Positions 23,399-33,729 are shown, counted from the first letter of the stretch. The stretch is 64,000 nt of DNA from RDYZ01 sp964518905 (GCA_964518905.1 CAZFJL010000019.1:1-64000), one strand, 5' to 3'. The notes: generated by a model not told the origin, from the sequence alone. Program-made: numbers and translations.

Positions 23399-25096
23399 TC
23401 AGGACAGCATGGCGGGTGACGGTGTCTTCCAGAACACCTCTTGCTCGATCGGCAAATCCGCCAACAGGCTCCCATCGTTTTGGATGTGTAAAATCTTGAG
23501 CTGCGAATCAAACATGCCGCGCTGTACCTGGCGTCGTCGCACTTCGACGAAACTGCCTGATCGCAACACCCGCAAGCGTGGCGGCGGCACTTGGCTCTGA
23601 CGCACCGTCCCGTACGGCTCATTAAACGTCGCCATCCAATGCTCGAAGCGTTCTAAAAAGCGATCGGGATCGGCTAGCGTGTGACCCGCCGCTAGCTCGA
23701 TATTGACCACATAGCCGCCCGGAATCGCATCATCGGCCAGGGTGATACAAAAATCTTCGAGCTTGATGTGAAACTCTTCCTGGAGCGTGCGAAGAGTCTC
23801 GATCGCGTGAAATTCCGTCGTTTTTTCCGACGTTGAGGACAGCAAACCGCCGCGACGATGACGAAACACGATCCGGGGCGCGTCGTTGTAAAAGCCCGTC
23901 ACTTCGACCACATCGCCGATATCGTAGCGATAAAACCCGCTATAACTCGTGACGAGAATCCGGTAGCGCTGCCCGACCTGGACTTCGTGGGGAAGCAACG
24001 TCGGCGGTTGCTCCTCGTTCCAGTGATCTTCGGCGATAAATTCAAAAAAGCCGCTCTCGATCGCCAAAATACCGCCATCGACACCAAAATCTGGCACGAC
24101 GCTAAACGTCGCCTCCGCCGTGCCGTAAATCCCACCAAAAATCGGCGTATCGCCAAAATAAGCCGGGAAGCGATCGAAGTAAAAATCGGACGTGCCGCCT
24201 CGGGCGGTGAACACGTAGGACAGTTTCGGCCAAGCGGCTTTGGGCGTTAGGCGACCGTCGCGATCGAGGGCGGTACGTAAGTCAGCAGCGCGTTGGGGCT
24301 GGGGGCGGCGGAGTTGTTCGAGCTGGCGACGTAGGGGAGGATCGATCGGCAGATCCGGCGCGATCGTGCCCTGGGCGAGATCCTGAATCAACGATTCCGC
24401 AAAGTCTTCGAGATACTGACAGGTTCGCAGCACCAACATCGGAAAATTGGTGATGAATCCGCGCATGTCGGCATCACTCAGCGCAAACAGCAAACAGACG
24501 TAGTGACGCGCCGCCGTATCGCCCACATTCAGCGCCGCAAAGGGCAGCGAAAACCCCTGCTCAAATAAAAATTTTCCCTTACGTAAACTGCCAACGCTCA
24601 CTGGCCCAAATTCAGTGCCACCCGGCGTGATGCCCTGAATTTGGGCGGAGTTGGTGATGATGCCGCGTCCAAATTGTGAGCCTCGGGCGTGTAGTGCCTC
24701 GATCGCAAAACCGAGGCTGGCGAGGTCGGCACGTCGTAGGGAGGCTTGAAAGCGTGCGGTGACGGGTACTTGTTTTTTACGTCCGGTCGAGCCACTGGTG
24801 AGGTTAATGTAATCGACCTTGTCCGGGCTTAAAACGTTGGTTTCACCGTTGACGATGCGATCGGTGTAAGGTTCGTAAAACTCGTAGGGGAAGATGGGGA
24901 CATTCTGCCGAAATTGTTCAACGCTACGGATCTGCGATAGCTTGAATTCTGCTCCGATCTGGGTGTATTGGTGATGACGGATTAATGTTCTGAGAAAGTT
25001 GGCTTGGATATTTTGAGCCGATCGTGTACTACGAATTAGGCAATTTTTGGCGTGCCACCCAAGGGTTTTTAACAGTGATAAAGAAAGACTAGACAA
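23399..25096 (-). CDS. GH3 family acyl-acid amido synthetase-like protein
   Basis: A 565-residue member of the GH3 (auxin-responsive promoter) family of the ANL adenylating superfamily. The ATP loop LTSGSTGRKKQVPVT (about residues 98-112), the second motif IFGGIYGTAEATFSV (about 320-334) and the third motif SGFYRYDIGDVVEVTGFY (about 384-401) are all present. Plant GH3 enzymes join amino acids to jasmonate, auxin or benzoates; bacterial members mostly lack known substrates. No biosynthetic partner is adjacent. The 5' region toward the ISAs1 element is long and AT-rich. Confidence 0.85.
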   Translation of the reverse strand: MSSLSLSLLKTLGWHAKNCLIRSTRSAQNIQANFLRTLIRHHQYTQIGAEFKLSQIRSVEQFRQNVPIFPYEFYEPYTDRIVNGETNVLSPDKVDYINLTSGSTGRKKQVPVTARFQASLRRADLASLGFAIEALHARGSQFGRGIITNSAQIQGITPGGTEFGPVSVGSLRKGKFLFEQGFSLPFAALNVGDTAARHYVCLLFALSDADMRGFITNFPMLVLRTCQYLEDFAESLIQDLAQGTIAPDLPIDPPLRRQLEQLRRPQPQRAADLRTALDRDGRLTPKAAWPKLSYVFTARGGTSDFYFDRFPAYFGDTPIFGGIYGTAEATFSVVPDFGVDGGILAIESGFFEFIAEDHWNEEQPPTLLPHEVQVGQRYRILVTSYSGFYRYDIGDVVEVTGFYNDAPRIVFRHRRGGLLSSTSEKTTEFHAIETLRTLQEEFHIKLEDFCITLADDAIPGGYVVNIELAAGHTLADPDRFLERFEHWMATFNEPYGTVRQSQVPPPRLRVLRSGSFVEVRRRQVQRGMFDSQLKILHIQNDGSLLADLPIEQEVFWKTPSPAMLS

Positions 25097-25754
25097 GAGC
25101 TTTACCTTAAATAGAAGTAATCTGAGCAGAATTAAAATTTGAACTTATACCCAATCCAGATCGGTTTAGGGATGTGATGCATCCTGAAGCTCCCCTAAAA
25201 ATAAGCAAGCTAGCGAGAACCTATCTTTCCTTCAGCACATGCGGATTGATTCAGTAGATCACGAGGATAAATAGCGATTTCGGGCGTGTGAGGGTATGAA
25301 AACCTCAAACATCTCACGTCCTGTGATCAATCTATTTTTTGACCTAGGCCACTGATTAAATCTTTAAAATGAGCTGATCTAGCCTAATAAAAAGACAATC
25401 AATCTCTCCTACACTACGAGATGAGGACTTTTTTTGTTGGAGATTCACAAAAAACTTTAAACACCATGAGCCGATCAAGGTTCACACAAGTTTTTGGCTT
25501 TTTATGATTGAACATCCGCAAATCAATGGTTGGTTGGACTGGGCTGATGTCTGAATTTTATTCTGTCTATTTACAGCACTCCTCTCACAGGATTCGATGA
25601 TAGGTGAAAAAAGTGAAAAACTTGGGAAGAGCTATTGCATACCATTCACGAAGCCAGGAAAACCTGGGCGACGAGGAAGATTGACGCCAAAAACATGCGA
25701 TCGCCAGAGAAGCCGAGAAGCCGCGCCGATAGGCCCGAGTGCTCCTAGGGGATA
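25097..25754. other. Long intergenic region before the ISAs1 element
   Basis: About 660 bases. An A/T-rich stretch (25380-25600) contains T7 and A6 tracts. No RNA family or convincing gene is recognised. Before the IS landed this region led directly into the CDF transporter gene at 27060, so it may hold that gene's original promoter. A 10-bp copy of the target site (CTAGGGGATA) ends it. Confidence 0.4.
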
Positions 25755-27019
25755 CAGGGTAAACGCATCTAAAAAGCGGGCAAGATTGGTGTATGTCAGT
25801 GGGCTATGCTCACAGATAAAGCCCATGAAACGAGACCAACTACGAGACAGCTTGGAAGAACACTTCGGCGGACTCGAAGACCCGAGAGTAGAGCGGACAC
25901 GAGCGCACTTGCTGATAGACCTAGTCGCAATCGCTCTGATGGCGGTGCTGTCGGGTGCAGACGGCTGGGTGGCAATCGAGACCTACGGCAAAGCAAAGCG
26001 TCAGTGGCTAGAGACTGTCCTGGCGTTGCCGAACGGTATCCCATCTCACGATACGTTTGCCCGCGTGTTCGCTCGCTTAGACCCCGACGCCCTCGAAGCA
26101 AGCTTCCAACAGTGGGTGGCAGCAATTGTCTCGAAACTCGACGCGCAAGTCATCGCCCTTGATGGCAAGTGTGTGAAGGGGTCGTATGACCGAGAGGGAG
26201 GCCAGAAAGCGCTACAGCTCGTCAGTGCTTGGGCGAGCGCCCACCAGCTCGTTTTAGGGCAATGCGCTGTGGACTCGAAATCCAATGAGATTACGGCAAT
26301 CCCGACGCTCCTGGAGCAGTTGGACTTGAGCGGCACGATTGTCAGCATTGACGCGATGGGCACTCAAACCAAAATTGTCGCGCAGATTCAAAGTCAGCAG
26401 GCGGACTACATCCTCGCCCTCAAGGGCAATCACCCGACCCTGATGCAACAGGCACAAGCGTGGTTTGAGTCGCTCGACTTGGAAGACCACTCTGGCCTGA
26501 CGGAGTCAGGCTACACCCACCATCAGGCCACCGAGAGTGGCCATCATCGCATCGAGTCCCGCACCCTGTGGCAAGTTCCTTCTCACCAGGTCTTTTCCGA
26601 CGAGCAGCACCAGCGGTGGCCTGGTTTGCAGAGCCTCGTGGTCGTTCGCTCTCACCGTCAACTCTGGAACAAGGACACGTCTCAAGTACGGTTCTTCCTC
26701 AGCTCTCTTGATGTCGATGCTCGTACTTTTGCTGGCTATGTTCGCCAACACTGGGGGATTGAGAACCAATTGCACTGGTGTCTCGATGTTGTTTTCCGTG
26801 AGGATGCTTCTCGCATACGCTGCGGCCATGCCCCTCAGAATATGGCCGTCTTACGTCGCTTGGCTCTCAATCTGCTCCGCCAGGAACCCTCCAAGGCGAG
26901 TTTGACTATGAAGCGTTACCGAGCTGGGCTTGACGACCAGTTCATGCTCGCTCTTCTTGCCACTGGTCTTGCTCACAGCACTGCATAATTCGCCTTCTTA
27001 TTTTGATGCGTTTACCCTG
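25755..27019 (+). mobile_element. Intact ISAs1-family insertion sequence
   Basis: A 1265-bp element with terminal inverted repeats: CAGGGTAAACGCATC at the left end and its complement at the right, with imperfect extension. Both ends are flanked by the identical 10-mer CTAGGGGATA (25745-25754 and 27020-27029), the target duplication. The transposase inside is full length. Perfect duplication and an intact gene indicate a recent insertion. Confidence 0.93.
25825..26988 (+). CDS. ISAs1-family transposase
   Basis: A 387-residue DDE transposase. The N-terminal DUF4338/DDE_Tnp_1-associated part reads HFGGLEDPRVERTR and LIDLVAIALMAVLSGADGW; the catalytic domain has VIALDGKCVKGSYD (first Asp), TIVSIDAMGTQ (second Asp) and YVRQHWGIENQLHWCLDVVF with the Glu of the Y-(2)-R-(3)-E-like signature. 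The start at ATG 25825 fits the family; the open frame extends upstream through the terminal repeat, but this is not protein-like. Probably active. Confidence 0.92.
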   Translation: MKRDQLRDSLEEHFGGLEDPRVERTRAHLLIDLVAIALMAVLSGADGWVAIETYGKAKRQWLETVLALPNGIPSHDTFARVFARLDPDALEASFQQWVAAIVSKLDAQVIALDGKCVKGSYDREGGQKALQLVSAWASAHQLVLGQCAVDSKSNEITAIPTLLEQLDLSGTIVSIDAMGTQTKIVAQIQSQQADYILALKGNHPTLMQQAQAWFESLDLEDHSGLTESGYTHHQATESGHHRIESRTLWQVPSHQVFSDEQHQRWPGLQSLVVVRSHRQLWNKDTSQVRFFLSSLDVDARTFAGYVRQHWGIENQLHWCLDVVFREDASRIRCGHAPQNMAVLRRLALNLLRQEPSKASLTMKRYRAGLDDQFMLALLATGLAHSTA

Positions 27020-27059
27020 CTAGGGGATAATGAGTCAAGCCCTTTGGAGATCCGCAACT

Positions 27060-27662
27060 ATGTCCGATTGCTGCGACCACGGCCACGCACTCGACGAACT
27101 GGCACAAAAGCAACGCAAGGTGCTGTGGGCGGTGTTAGTCATCAATGCCATCATGTTTGGCGTTGAACTGGTGAGTGGACTTCGATCGCGATCGCTCGCC
27201 CTTACCGGCGACTCCCTCGATATGCTCGGCGATGCCATGGCCTACGGAACCAGCCTCTACGTCCTCAATCGCAGCGATCGTGCCCAAGCCCGCGCCGCGA
27301 TGTTTAAAAGCGGCCTGATGTTTCTCTCGGCGATCGTCATCTTTGGCCGCGCCCTCTATCAGATTTGGCATCCTGAATTGCCCACGCCCAACGTCATGGG
27401 CGCGATCGCGCTGCTCGCTTTGATCGCCAACATCATTTGTCTGATCGCCCTGACCCGCCACCGCAACGACAACCTCAACCTGCAATCGGTCTGGCTCTGC
27501 TCGCGCAACGATTTGATCAACAACACATCCGTCATCGTCGCCGCCGGATTGGTGGCGCTATTCTCCAGCCCCTGGCCGGATGTTGCCGTGGGGATTTTGG
27601 TGACGTTTATCGTGGCGCGATCGGCGGGTCGCGTCTTGCGGCAAGCCTGGGATCAGGCGTGA
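27060..27662 (+). CDS. Small cation diffusion facilitator-like transporter
   Basis: A 200-residue protein with five to six membrane helices and a Cys/His start (MSDCCDHGHALDEL). The second helix has LTGDSLDMLGDAMAYG and the fifth SRNDLINNTSVIVAA, at the places where CDF proteins have their metal site; Asp and Asn replace the usual His. The C-terminal cytoplasmic domain of CDF proteins is missing, so this is a short form. GGAG at 27046-27049 fixes the start. An ISAs1 element inserted 40 bases upstream probably removed or replaced its promoter. Confidence 0.75.
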   Translation: MSDCCDHGHALDELAQKQRKVLWAVLVINAIMFGVELVSGLRSRSLALTGDSLDMLGDAMAYGTSLYVLNRSDRAQARAAMFKSGLMFLSAIVIFGRALYQIWHPELPTPNVMGAIALLALIANIICLIALTRHRNDNLNLQSVWLCSRNDLINNTSVIVAAGLVALFSSPWPDVAVGILVTFIVARSAGRVLRQAWDQA

Positions 27663-27743
27663 TTTTAGACGCGGTCTCGGTGCGGCCTCAAAAAATCAAG
27701 GCTCATGAGCCAAAATCAAAACGCCAAAATCAAAGCGCCAAAA

Positions 27744-30700
27744 TTAAAACGCCAAATCGCTAACGGCAATACTGCTAGCTGCGACGCCGCTGAGTACTGC
27801 CAGTGTCGTATTGGTCGAGAAATCCTGAACCAAGGTGTTACCGTTGCTGTCGATCACGGAGACGAAATCGCGCGTTAGCGTGGGGAACAGGAGCTTGTCG
27901 GTTCCGGCGACAAAGTCGGTGATGATATCGATCGATCCATCATTGACCACCGTAAACTGATCGCTACCATCACCGCCGGTTAGGGTATCGTCGCCCACAC
28001 CGCCGGTTAGGATATCATCGCCCGCATCGCCCTTGAGATCGTCATTGCCCACGTCGCCGTAGAGCTGATCATTACCGGTTCCGCCATAGAGAATGTCTTC
28101 GTTCTGGCCGCCGTAGAGGATATCATCGCCCGAACTGCCGTCGAGTAGATCATTCTCGCTATTCCCGAACAGAATGTCATTCTCATTGCCACCTTGGATG
28201 GTGTCGTTGCCGCGTTCGCCGGAAATAATGTCGTTGCCGAAACTGCCGGTCAGCGTGTCTGCGTCTTGACCGCCAAAGATCGAGTCGTCACCGCGCCCGC
28301 CGTCGATGCGATCGAGCCCGCGATTGCCAAACAGAAAATCGTTGCCATCTCCGCCGGAAATAATATCTTCGTTGTCTTCTCCTGAAATAATGTCATCGCC
28401 CGCATCGCCGATGATGTAGTCGTTGCCCTGACCGCCAAACGCGAGATCGTTGCCGCCATTGCCTTCGATATAGTCGTTGCCGGTATTGCCGAAGAGCTGA
28501 TCGTTGCCGCTACCGCCGATGAGGTTGTCGTCGCCCTCAAAGCCAACCAGAATATCGTTACCGTTGAGGCCGACGATCGAGTTGTTTTGGGGGTCGCCAA
28601 AGGCTGTACCGCCCGCATCACTGCTGACGGCGCGGGTGCTGACGGTGGTATTGACGATCGGCGTCGGTAGGAGTGGGAGGCGAATCGTGCTGCCTTCGGA
28701 GCCGGTGAGTTGATCGGCGGGATCAACGACGGGCAGATCGGGGTCAATATTGGGATCTTCAATGAGACGACTCACGACGATCGTGACGAGTGCCGTGTCT
28801 TCGTTGCCGAGGCTATCAACAGCGGTGTAGAAGATGTAATCCTCGCCTTCAAAATCGGTCGGGGGTGTGTAGCGTAGGATGTTGTCCTCTTCAACGGAGA
28901 TGATGCCATCGTTGCGGCCTACGGTCTCGAAGCTTTTGAAACGTAGCGGTTCAAACTGGCTATCGTTGGCGAAGAGATCCATCAATACAAAAGTATTGAT
29001 CCGTGTTCTGACAATGTCGTTGTTGGCGTTGGCGACGTTGATGTTAAGGACGGCGGTGTCGGTGGCGCCAAATGCATCTTCGACCGTGTAGGTGACGCGA
29101 TCGGCTCCGGTAAAGCCGGTGGGGGCGGTGTAGGTGTAACGCTGTGTTTCGCGATCGGCGAGGGTTATTTGTCCACCTTTTTCGGTCGCAAGCGGCAAAG
29201 CGGAGGCGAAGGTGACGGTGTCGCTGCCGTTGGCGTCGCTGTCGTTGGCGAGGGGGAAGATATCGCTGGCGACGCCGTTGGTGGCGATCGCAAAGTCATC
29301 GCCCGCGCCGGGGCTGGTATTGACGGTGACCGAAACCGTGGCGCTACTGCTGCTACTGCCATCGGTGATGGAGTAGGTGAAGGTATCAACGCCAACGAAG
29401 CCGGATGGTGGCGTGTAGGTCAGGGTTTTGGTACTGGTGAAGCTGATGCTACCGCCGTTGCTGGAGGTAGATTGACTGCCGGAGACGAAAATATCGAAGC
29501 TGTCGCCGTCGGGGTCGGAGTCGTTGGCGGTGACGTCGATTAGTACGCTGGTGTTGGGCAGGGTTTGGGCGGTGTCATCGACGGCTCCTGGTGGGTCGCC
29601 GCTGGGATCGATGGTGAGGGTTGCCGTGCCGGTTCCGGGACTCTCGGCGTCGCTGTCATCGATAACCTTGAAGGTGAATGATTGTGATTCATTGGAGTCT
29701 TTAACGGGTTTGAAAATTAGCGTGTCGATGGCGCTACGCAGAACAATGTCATCGATCGCTGCAATTCCACCGCCAGAATATTCGAGGGTTCCGCTACTCG
29801 GTAGCGTGACGATCTTGATTGACTTGAGCTGTGTATCGACAGTATCAATATCGGCAAACGTGGCATCGAAGGCGTCATCTCCTCCCAGTGGTGTGCTGGT
29901 ATTGTCTTCGGGGACGCTAAAGGTGATTGCGCTGGCAGTGGGGGCGTCATTGGTTCCTGTGACGTTAAACGTGACCGAGAAGCTTGCAAAGTCACTGTTT
30001 ACATAGCTGAATGAATCTGTAAATGCCGTTTTTTTATTGGTTGGGGCATTGTAGCTAAATGACCCATTAGAGTTAACCGTAACGGTTCCGTTTTCGCTCG
30101 TTGTAGCCGTACCTGAGGAACCAGAATTGATCCCAACAAAACCGCCGGACGAATCAATAATGTTAATGACACTGTTTGCTGCTTCGTTGGCAAGCAAGCC
30201 ACCCGCAGCATCTAGACTGAGCGTAATATCCTCTGTCGCAGCATAAGTGTCATTCGCCAACAAGCCTGGATAGTGAACGATCGACGGTTGAAAAATTGCG
30301 ATCGCCGGATTGTCGCGAATATCTCCACGGGTTACATCAAAATTCCAGTCGCCACCCCGATCGCGATGCCCCGTTTTCGTCGTCGAGGCCGCGATCGCGC
30401 AGCCCGTCACCCGCGCCAGTTTTTCGACCAGTTCCGCACCCGCATCGCCCGCCGCTGCATTACAGCCATAAATCACAATTCGATCGAGCCGATCGCCGAT
30501 CTCGCCCAAAATCCGTGCCTGCGATCGATCCGCGATCGTCTCCAACGAAATCCCGATCGCGCCAAACTCTACCGATCCCGGACGCGCATGGGACATCAGA
30601 TGTAGCTCCCGTATGCGTGGGTTGCGATCGATTGCCCGCTGCACCAACGCTAAACCATCCGCTGTGGGTTCAATGACAATCGTCTCGACACCGGGCGCTA

Positions 30701-30821
30701 GGTGCGATCGAAGCGTCACCACCTGATCAATACGTGCATCAATCGCAATGAGGGCAGACGTAATGGCAGACGCCGGGGACTGCGACAACGGTGACCGGAC
30801 AGGAGCAGAAAAAATCGTCAT
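27744..30821 (-). CDS. Large DUF4347/cadherin-like/RTX secreted protein
   Basis: A 1025-residue protein probably secreted by a type I system. The N-terminal DUF4347 domain (about residues 25-190) includes IRELHLMSHARPGSVEFG and RIVIYGCNAA. Then come several cadherin- or Ig-like beta domains of about 90-100 residues (FNVTGTNDAP, PPGAVDDTAQTLPNTSVLID). From about residue 770 to 985 lie about 20 RTX nonapeptides of the GGxGxDxUx type (GGSGNDQLFG, GGDGNDFLFG), which fold on Ca2+. The C terminus (TDFVAGTDKLLFP) resembles an RTX secretion end. No type I secretion genes are in the window. Confidence 0.85.
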   Translation of the reverse strand: MTIFSAPVRSPLSQSPASAITSALIAIDARIDQVVTLRSHLAPGVETIVIEPTADGLALVQRAIDRNPRIRELHLMSHARPGSVEFGAIGISLETIADRSQARILGEIGDRLDRIVIYGCNAAAGDAGAELVEKLARVTGCAIAASTTKTGHRDRGGDWNFDVTRGDIRDNPAIAIFQPSIVHYPGLLANDTYAATEDITLSLDAAGGLLANEAANSVINIIDSSGGFVGINSGSSGTATTSENGTVTVNSNGSFSYNAPTNKKTAFTDSFSYVNSDFASFSVTFNVTGTNDAPTASAITFSVPEDNTSTPLGGDDAFDATFADIDTVDTQLKSIKIVTLPSSGTLEYSGGGIAAIDDIVLRSAIDTLIFKPVKDSNESQSFTFKVIDDSDAESPGTGTATLTIDPSGDPPGAVDDTAQTLPNTSVLIDVTANDSDPDGDSFDIFVSGSQSTSSNGGSISFTSTKTLTYTPPSGFVGVDTFTYSITDGSSSSSATVSVTVNTSPGAGDDFAIATNGVASDIFPLANDSDANGSDTVTFASALPLATEKGGQITLADRETQRYTYTAPTGFTGADRVTYTVEDAFGATDTAVLNINVANANNDIVRTRINTFVLMDLFANDSQFEPLRFKSFETVGRNDGIISVEEDNILRYTPPTDFEGEDYIFYTAVDSLGNEDTALVTIVVSRLIEDPNIDPDLPVVDPADQLTGSEGSTIRLPLLPTPIVNTTVSTRAVSSDAGGTAFGDPQNNSIVGLNGNDILVGFEGDDNLIGGSGNDQLFGNTGNDYIEGNGGNDLAFGGQGNDYIIGDAGDDIISGEDNEDIISGGDGNDFLFGNRGLDRIDGGRGDDSIFGGQDADTLTGSFGNDIISGERGNDTIQGGNENDILFGNSENDLLDGSSGDDILYGGQNEDILYGGTGNDQLYGDVGNDDLKGDAGDDILTGGVGDDTLTGGDGSDQFTVVNDGSIDIITDFVAGTDKLLFPTLTRDFVSVIDSNGNTLVQDFSTNTTLAVLSGVAASSIAVSDLAF

Positions 30822-31443
30822 AGTTCGAGGAGGCAGGAAGCGTTGAAACAAACAAACAACACACAGCAACAAGCAGGCGAGAGATCGTTAATAGGCCATT
30901 AACGGGCAGATAATCCGCAAGCCTTGTCGGGTTGGGATCGCGACCAAAATTAGCTCTAACATCTAAATCCGAATATTAGCGAATGAAACGATGACCGATC
31001 GGTACAGTTATTCGTAACCCCTCACACGAGCGTAGCTCAGACCCGTAACGCACTGAGCCAAAACATCCAGGACTTACACAAGATCGGTTAGAAGTCGGAC
31101 TTCTGCGTCAGTCCTGACATCAATGCTCTCAACCTAAATGATCGCGGCTCGCGATACATTTCAAAAATTGTCCATCCCTAAATTCTCCGAGTCAGATTCA
31201 CGACAAAATGTTCCCTAAGATCTCCAGATCTCGTAAATATAACCACTCGCCGGATTATCCCTAGCTCGGACATCCCGTATATACCGAGAGACCCGAAACC
31301 GCGATCGCGGCGGATACCGACCAGAGGACTCGAAACAGAGCGCTACAATATTCACACCTCAGGTAGGGCTGCTGTGCGTGCCACATTGCCCCCCTATTTC
31401 TACAGGTTAACCCCCTCCCGACCTTTTGACTGACGGTACTCTG
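30822..31443. other. Divergent intergenic region with a short inverted repeat
   Basis: About 620 bases between the RTX gene and the PP2C gene. It contains the repeat at 31068-31116 and otherwise no recognised RNA or gene. Promoters for both neighbours should be here, but I see no clear pair of -35 and -10 boxes. Confidence 0.4.
31068..31116. repeat. Short palindromic interspersed repeat (CAGGACTTAC type)
   Basis: Ends CAGGACT/AGTCCTG are inverted, and the middle holds AGAAGTC-GG-ACTTCT-like symmetry. A related, longer and degenerate copy lies at 40540-40644. CAGGACTTACGCA ends are common for small non-autonomous repeats in cyanobacteria. Confidence 0.65.
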
Positions 31444-33711
31444 ATGGATCGCGACGCGACGCAACTTTACTGCCCGAATTCTTCGTGCCAAGCACCCAAC
31501 GCCGAACGCAGTAAATTCTGTCAGCGTTGCCGGACGCTGCTACCGAAACGCTACCTCTGGGCGATCGAGCCGGGTAAACCCGCCGTCGAGATGCCGGAGC
31601 TTCTCGATGATCGCTACGTCCGGAAGCACGATCGCGTTTATCTCGATACCCATCCCGGCCTCCTGCCCCACGTCCCAGAGCAAGTCCCCCCCGAAATCCG
31701 CGCTTACTTACGACTGTTTCCCTATCGTTGGCATGTACCGCAAATTTACGGTTCGGCGAGCCGATCGGTGAGCGGCTCTGAGCTGGAAGCCCCGACCATT
31801 TGGCTGCTCGAAAACGCCCCGATCGAGCCGCGATCCAATGACACCTGGCGACAATTCCCCCATATCGACCTGGCCTGGAAACAAGTCGATGATCTGCATA
31901 AACTGGGTTGGCTCTGGCAAATCCTCAACCTGTGGACAGATTGCGTGCGAGAAGGGGTCGCGAGTACGCTGCTCGATTCCCAGCAGGTGCGAGTCGATGG
32001 ATCGTTTATCCGCATTGCTCAACTCATACCGGATGAGGGCGAACTATCAACAGGGCTCGATAAACTAGGCTATTTCTGGTCTCGCTGGGTTCCCGCCACA
32101 GAACCTCCGCTGCGAGACTTTTTCGATCAGCTCTGTCAGCGCATGATCGACGGTCAACTGCACACACCAGAACAGGTGCAAATTGTGATCGATCGCGCTA
32201 TCGATCGCCTGAATGTTACCCGTGATTATCACTGGCAGGTCAGCACCCTCAGCGATCGCGGCCCGAGCCGCACACGTAACGAAGACGCCTGTTTTCCGCT
32301 CACCGAAAAACCAGACCCGCCCCGATCGCAGGTTTTGACGATCGTTTGCGACGGGGTCGGCGGCCATGATGGGGGAGATATCGCCTCTGGGCTCGCCATT
32401 AGTACCGTCTCGGCTCATGCCACACTTCCCGACTCGGCGGAACCAACCATGTCTCGCGTCGATAAGCTGGAGCGTGTCCGGGAGGCGATCGCCGAGGCCA
32501 ACGACACGATCGGCCAGCGTAATAACGACGAGCAGCGCCAGGGCCGTCAGCGCATGGGAACCACGATCGTTGTGGGACAAGGCGACGAGAATGACCTCTT
32601 TATTTCCCATGTTGGCGACAGTCGCGCCTATTTGGTCAACGCTCGAACCTTCTACCCCCTCACCGTCGATGATGACGTTGCCAGCCGAGAAGTGCGCCTT
32701 GGCTACGCGTTTTATCGCACGGCAGTCCATCAGCCCGCCGCCGGTTCTCTGGTTCAAGCCCTCGGGATGGGAGCGTCAAGCCATCTCTATCCGACCACCC
32801 AGCGATTTATTGTCAATGAAGACTGCATCGTCTTGCTCTGCTCCGATGGTTTGAGCGACTACGATCGCGTCGAGCAACATTGGAAAACTGAACTTCAGCC
32901 CATTCTCGCAAACACCACGTCCCTCACTAGCGCGGCCCATCGTCTGGTCGAGATCGCCAACACCCAGAACGGTCATGATAATGTCACCGTTGCCCTGATG
33001 CAGCTTCGCGTAACGCCAAGCCCAAGCCATCTGGTCGATTCAGCAGAACTGGCCGCTTGCCTGACGCCCCTGCCGAACGATCCCACCCCTCAGAGCGACT
33101 ATGCCACCGTTGCGACTGAGGTCAGCACAAGTATTAAGCCACGCCGCCGATCGCTCTTCTTGCCCGTGTTAACGATCGGTGTGCCGCTCGCCATTCTCGC
33201 CGGATTTTTCTTGCCACAAGTTGTCGAACGCTTTGCGGGACGTACAGAACTGGCGCTGGAGTCGATCGACGATTTACCAGCCAATCGCCCCGACAGCGAT
33301 ATGACTGAAATCCAACTTGAAGATCGTGGGTTGATCGACCAACCCAATGCAGCCACAACGGCGACGTCGCAACCGTTAACGGTGGGTCAACAGATTATGC
33401 TGCGTCGTCCGCTCGTGGTGTATCCCGACAAGAGTGACACCTCGTCACCGTTCGATGGTGCGATTAAAACCGGGGCGATCGTTGAAGTCAAAGCGATTGA
33501 TAAAACGGTGGATCGCCACTGGTTAAGAGTGCGATCGTGTCCGCAGGATATCGCAGCGGCTACGAATCTGGACTCAGACGTGCCAACTTCTGCTGAAACG
33601 ACAGCAACACCAACAGAAATGGATAGCTGGGTAGAGTTCGAGACCTTGAGTGCTGCGGGCTACGACCTCTACGAACCGCCACCCGGCCAAGCCTGGTCTT
33701 GTGATCCATAG
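31444..33711 (+). CDS. Zinc-ribbon PP2C-type Ser/Thr phosphatase, membrane-anchored
   Basis: A 755-residue protein. An N-terminal zinc ribbon (CPNSSCQ, then CQRC) opens it, followed by about 240 residues of unknown domain with some likeness to the degenerate kinase-like domain of such cyanobacterial phosphatases. The PP2C domain (about residues 265-525) is complete: RNEDACF, CDGVGGHDGG, MGTTIVV, HVGDSRAYL, SDGLSDY and DNVTVALM supply the Asp metal ligands. A membrane helix (about 565-585) is followed by an extracytoplasmic SH3-like C-terminal part with two Cys. ATG at 31444 is used; an upstream TTG is possible. Confidence 0.87.
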   Translation: MDRDATQLYCPNSSCQAPNAERSKFCQRCRTLLPKRYLWAIEPGKPAVEMPELLDDRYVRKHDRVYLDTHPGLLPHVPEQVPPEIRAYLRLFPYRWHVPQIYGSASRSVSGSELEAPTIWLLENAPIEPRSNDTWRQFPHIDLAWKQVDDLHKLGWLWQILNLWTDCVREGVASTLLDSQQVRVDGSFIRIAQLIPDEGELSTGLDKLGYFWSRWVPATEPPLRDFFDQLCQRMIDGQLHTPEQVQIVIDRAIDRLNVTRDYHWQVSTLSDRGPSRTRNEDACFPLTEKPDPPRSQVLTIVCDGVGGHDGGDIASGLAISTVSAHATLPDSAEPTMSRVDKLERVREAIAEANDTIGQRNNDEQRQGRQRMGTTIVVGQGDENDLFISHVGDSRAYLVNARTFYPLTVDDDVASREVRLGYAFYRTAVHQPAAGSLVQALGMGASSHLYPTTQRFIVNEDCIVLLCSDGLSDYDRVEQHWKTELQPILANTTSLTSAAHRLVEIANTQNGHDNVTVALMQLRVTPSPSHLVDSAELAACLTPLPNDPTPQSDYATVATEVSTSIKPRRRSLFLPVLTIGVPLAILAGFFLPQVVERFAGRTELALESIDDLPANRPDSDMTEIQLEDRGLIDQPNAATTATSQPLTVGQQIMLRRPLVVYPDKSDTSSPFDGAIKTGAIVEVKAIDKTVDRHWLRVRSCPQDIAAATNLDSDVPTSAETTATPTEMDSWVEFETLSAAGYDLYEPPPGQAWSCDP

Positions 33712-33729
33712 CCTCGGAGCCCTCACCCT

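Noticed and set aside
25597..25824. N-terminal extension of the ISAs1 transposase frame
   Set aside because: It runs across the target duplication and terminal repeat of the element, so it cannot be part of the transposase.
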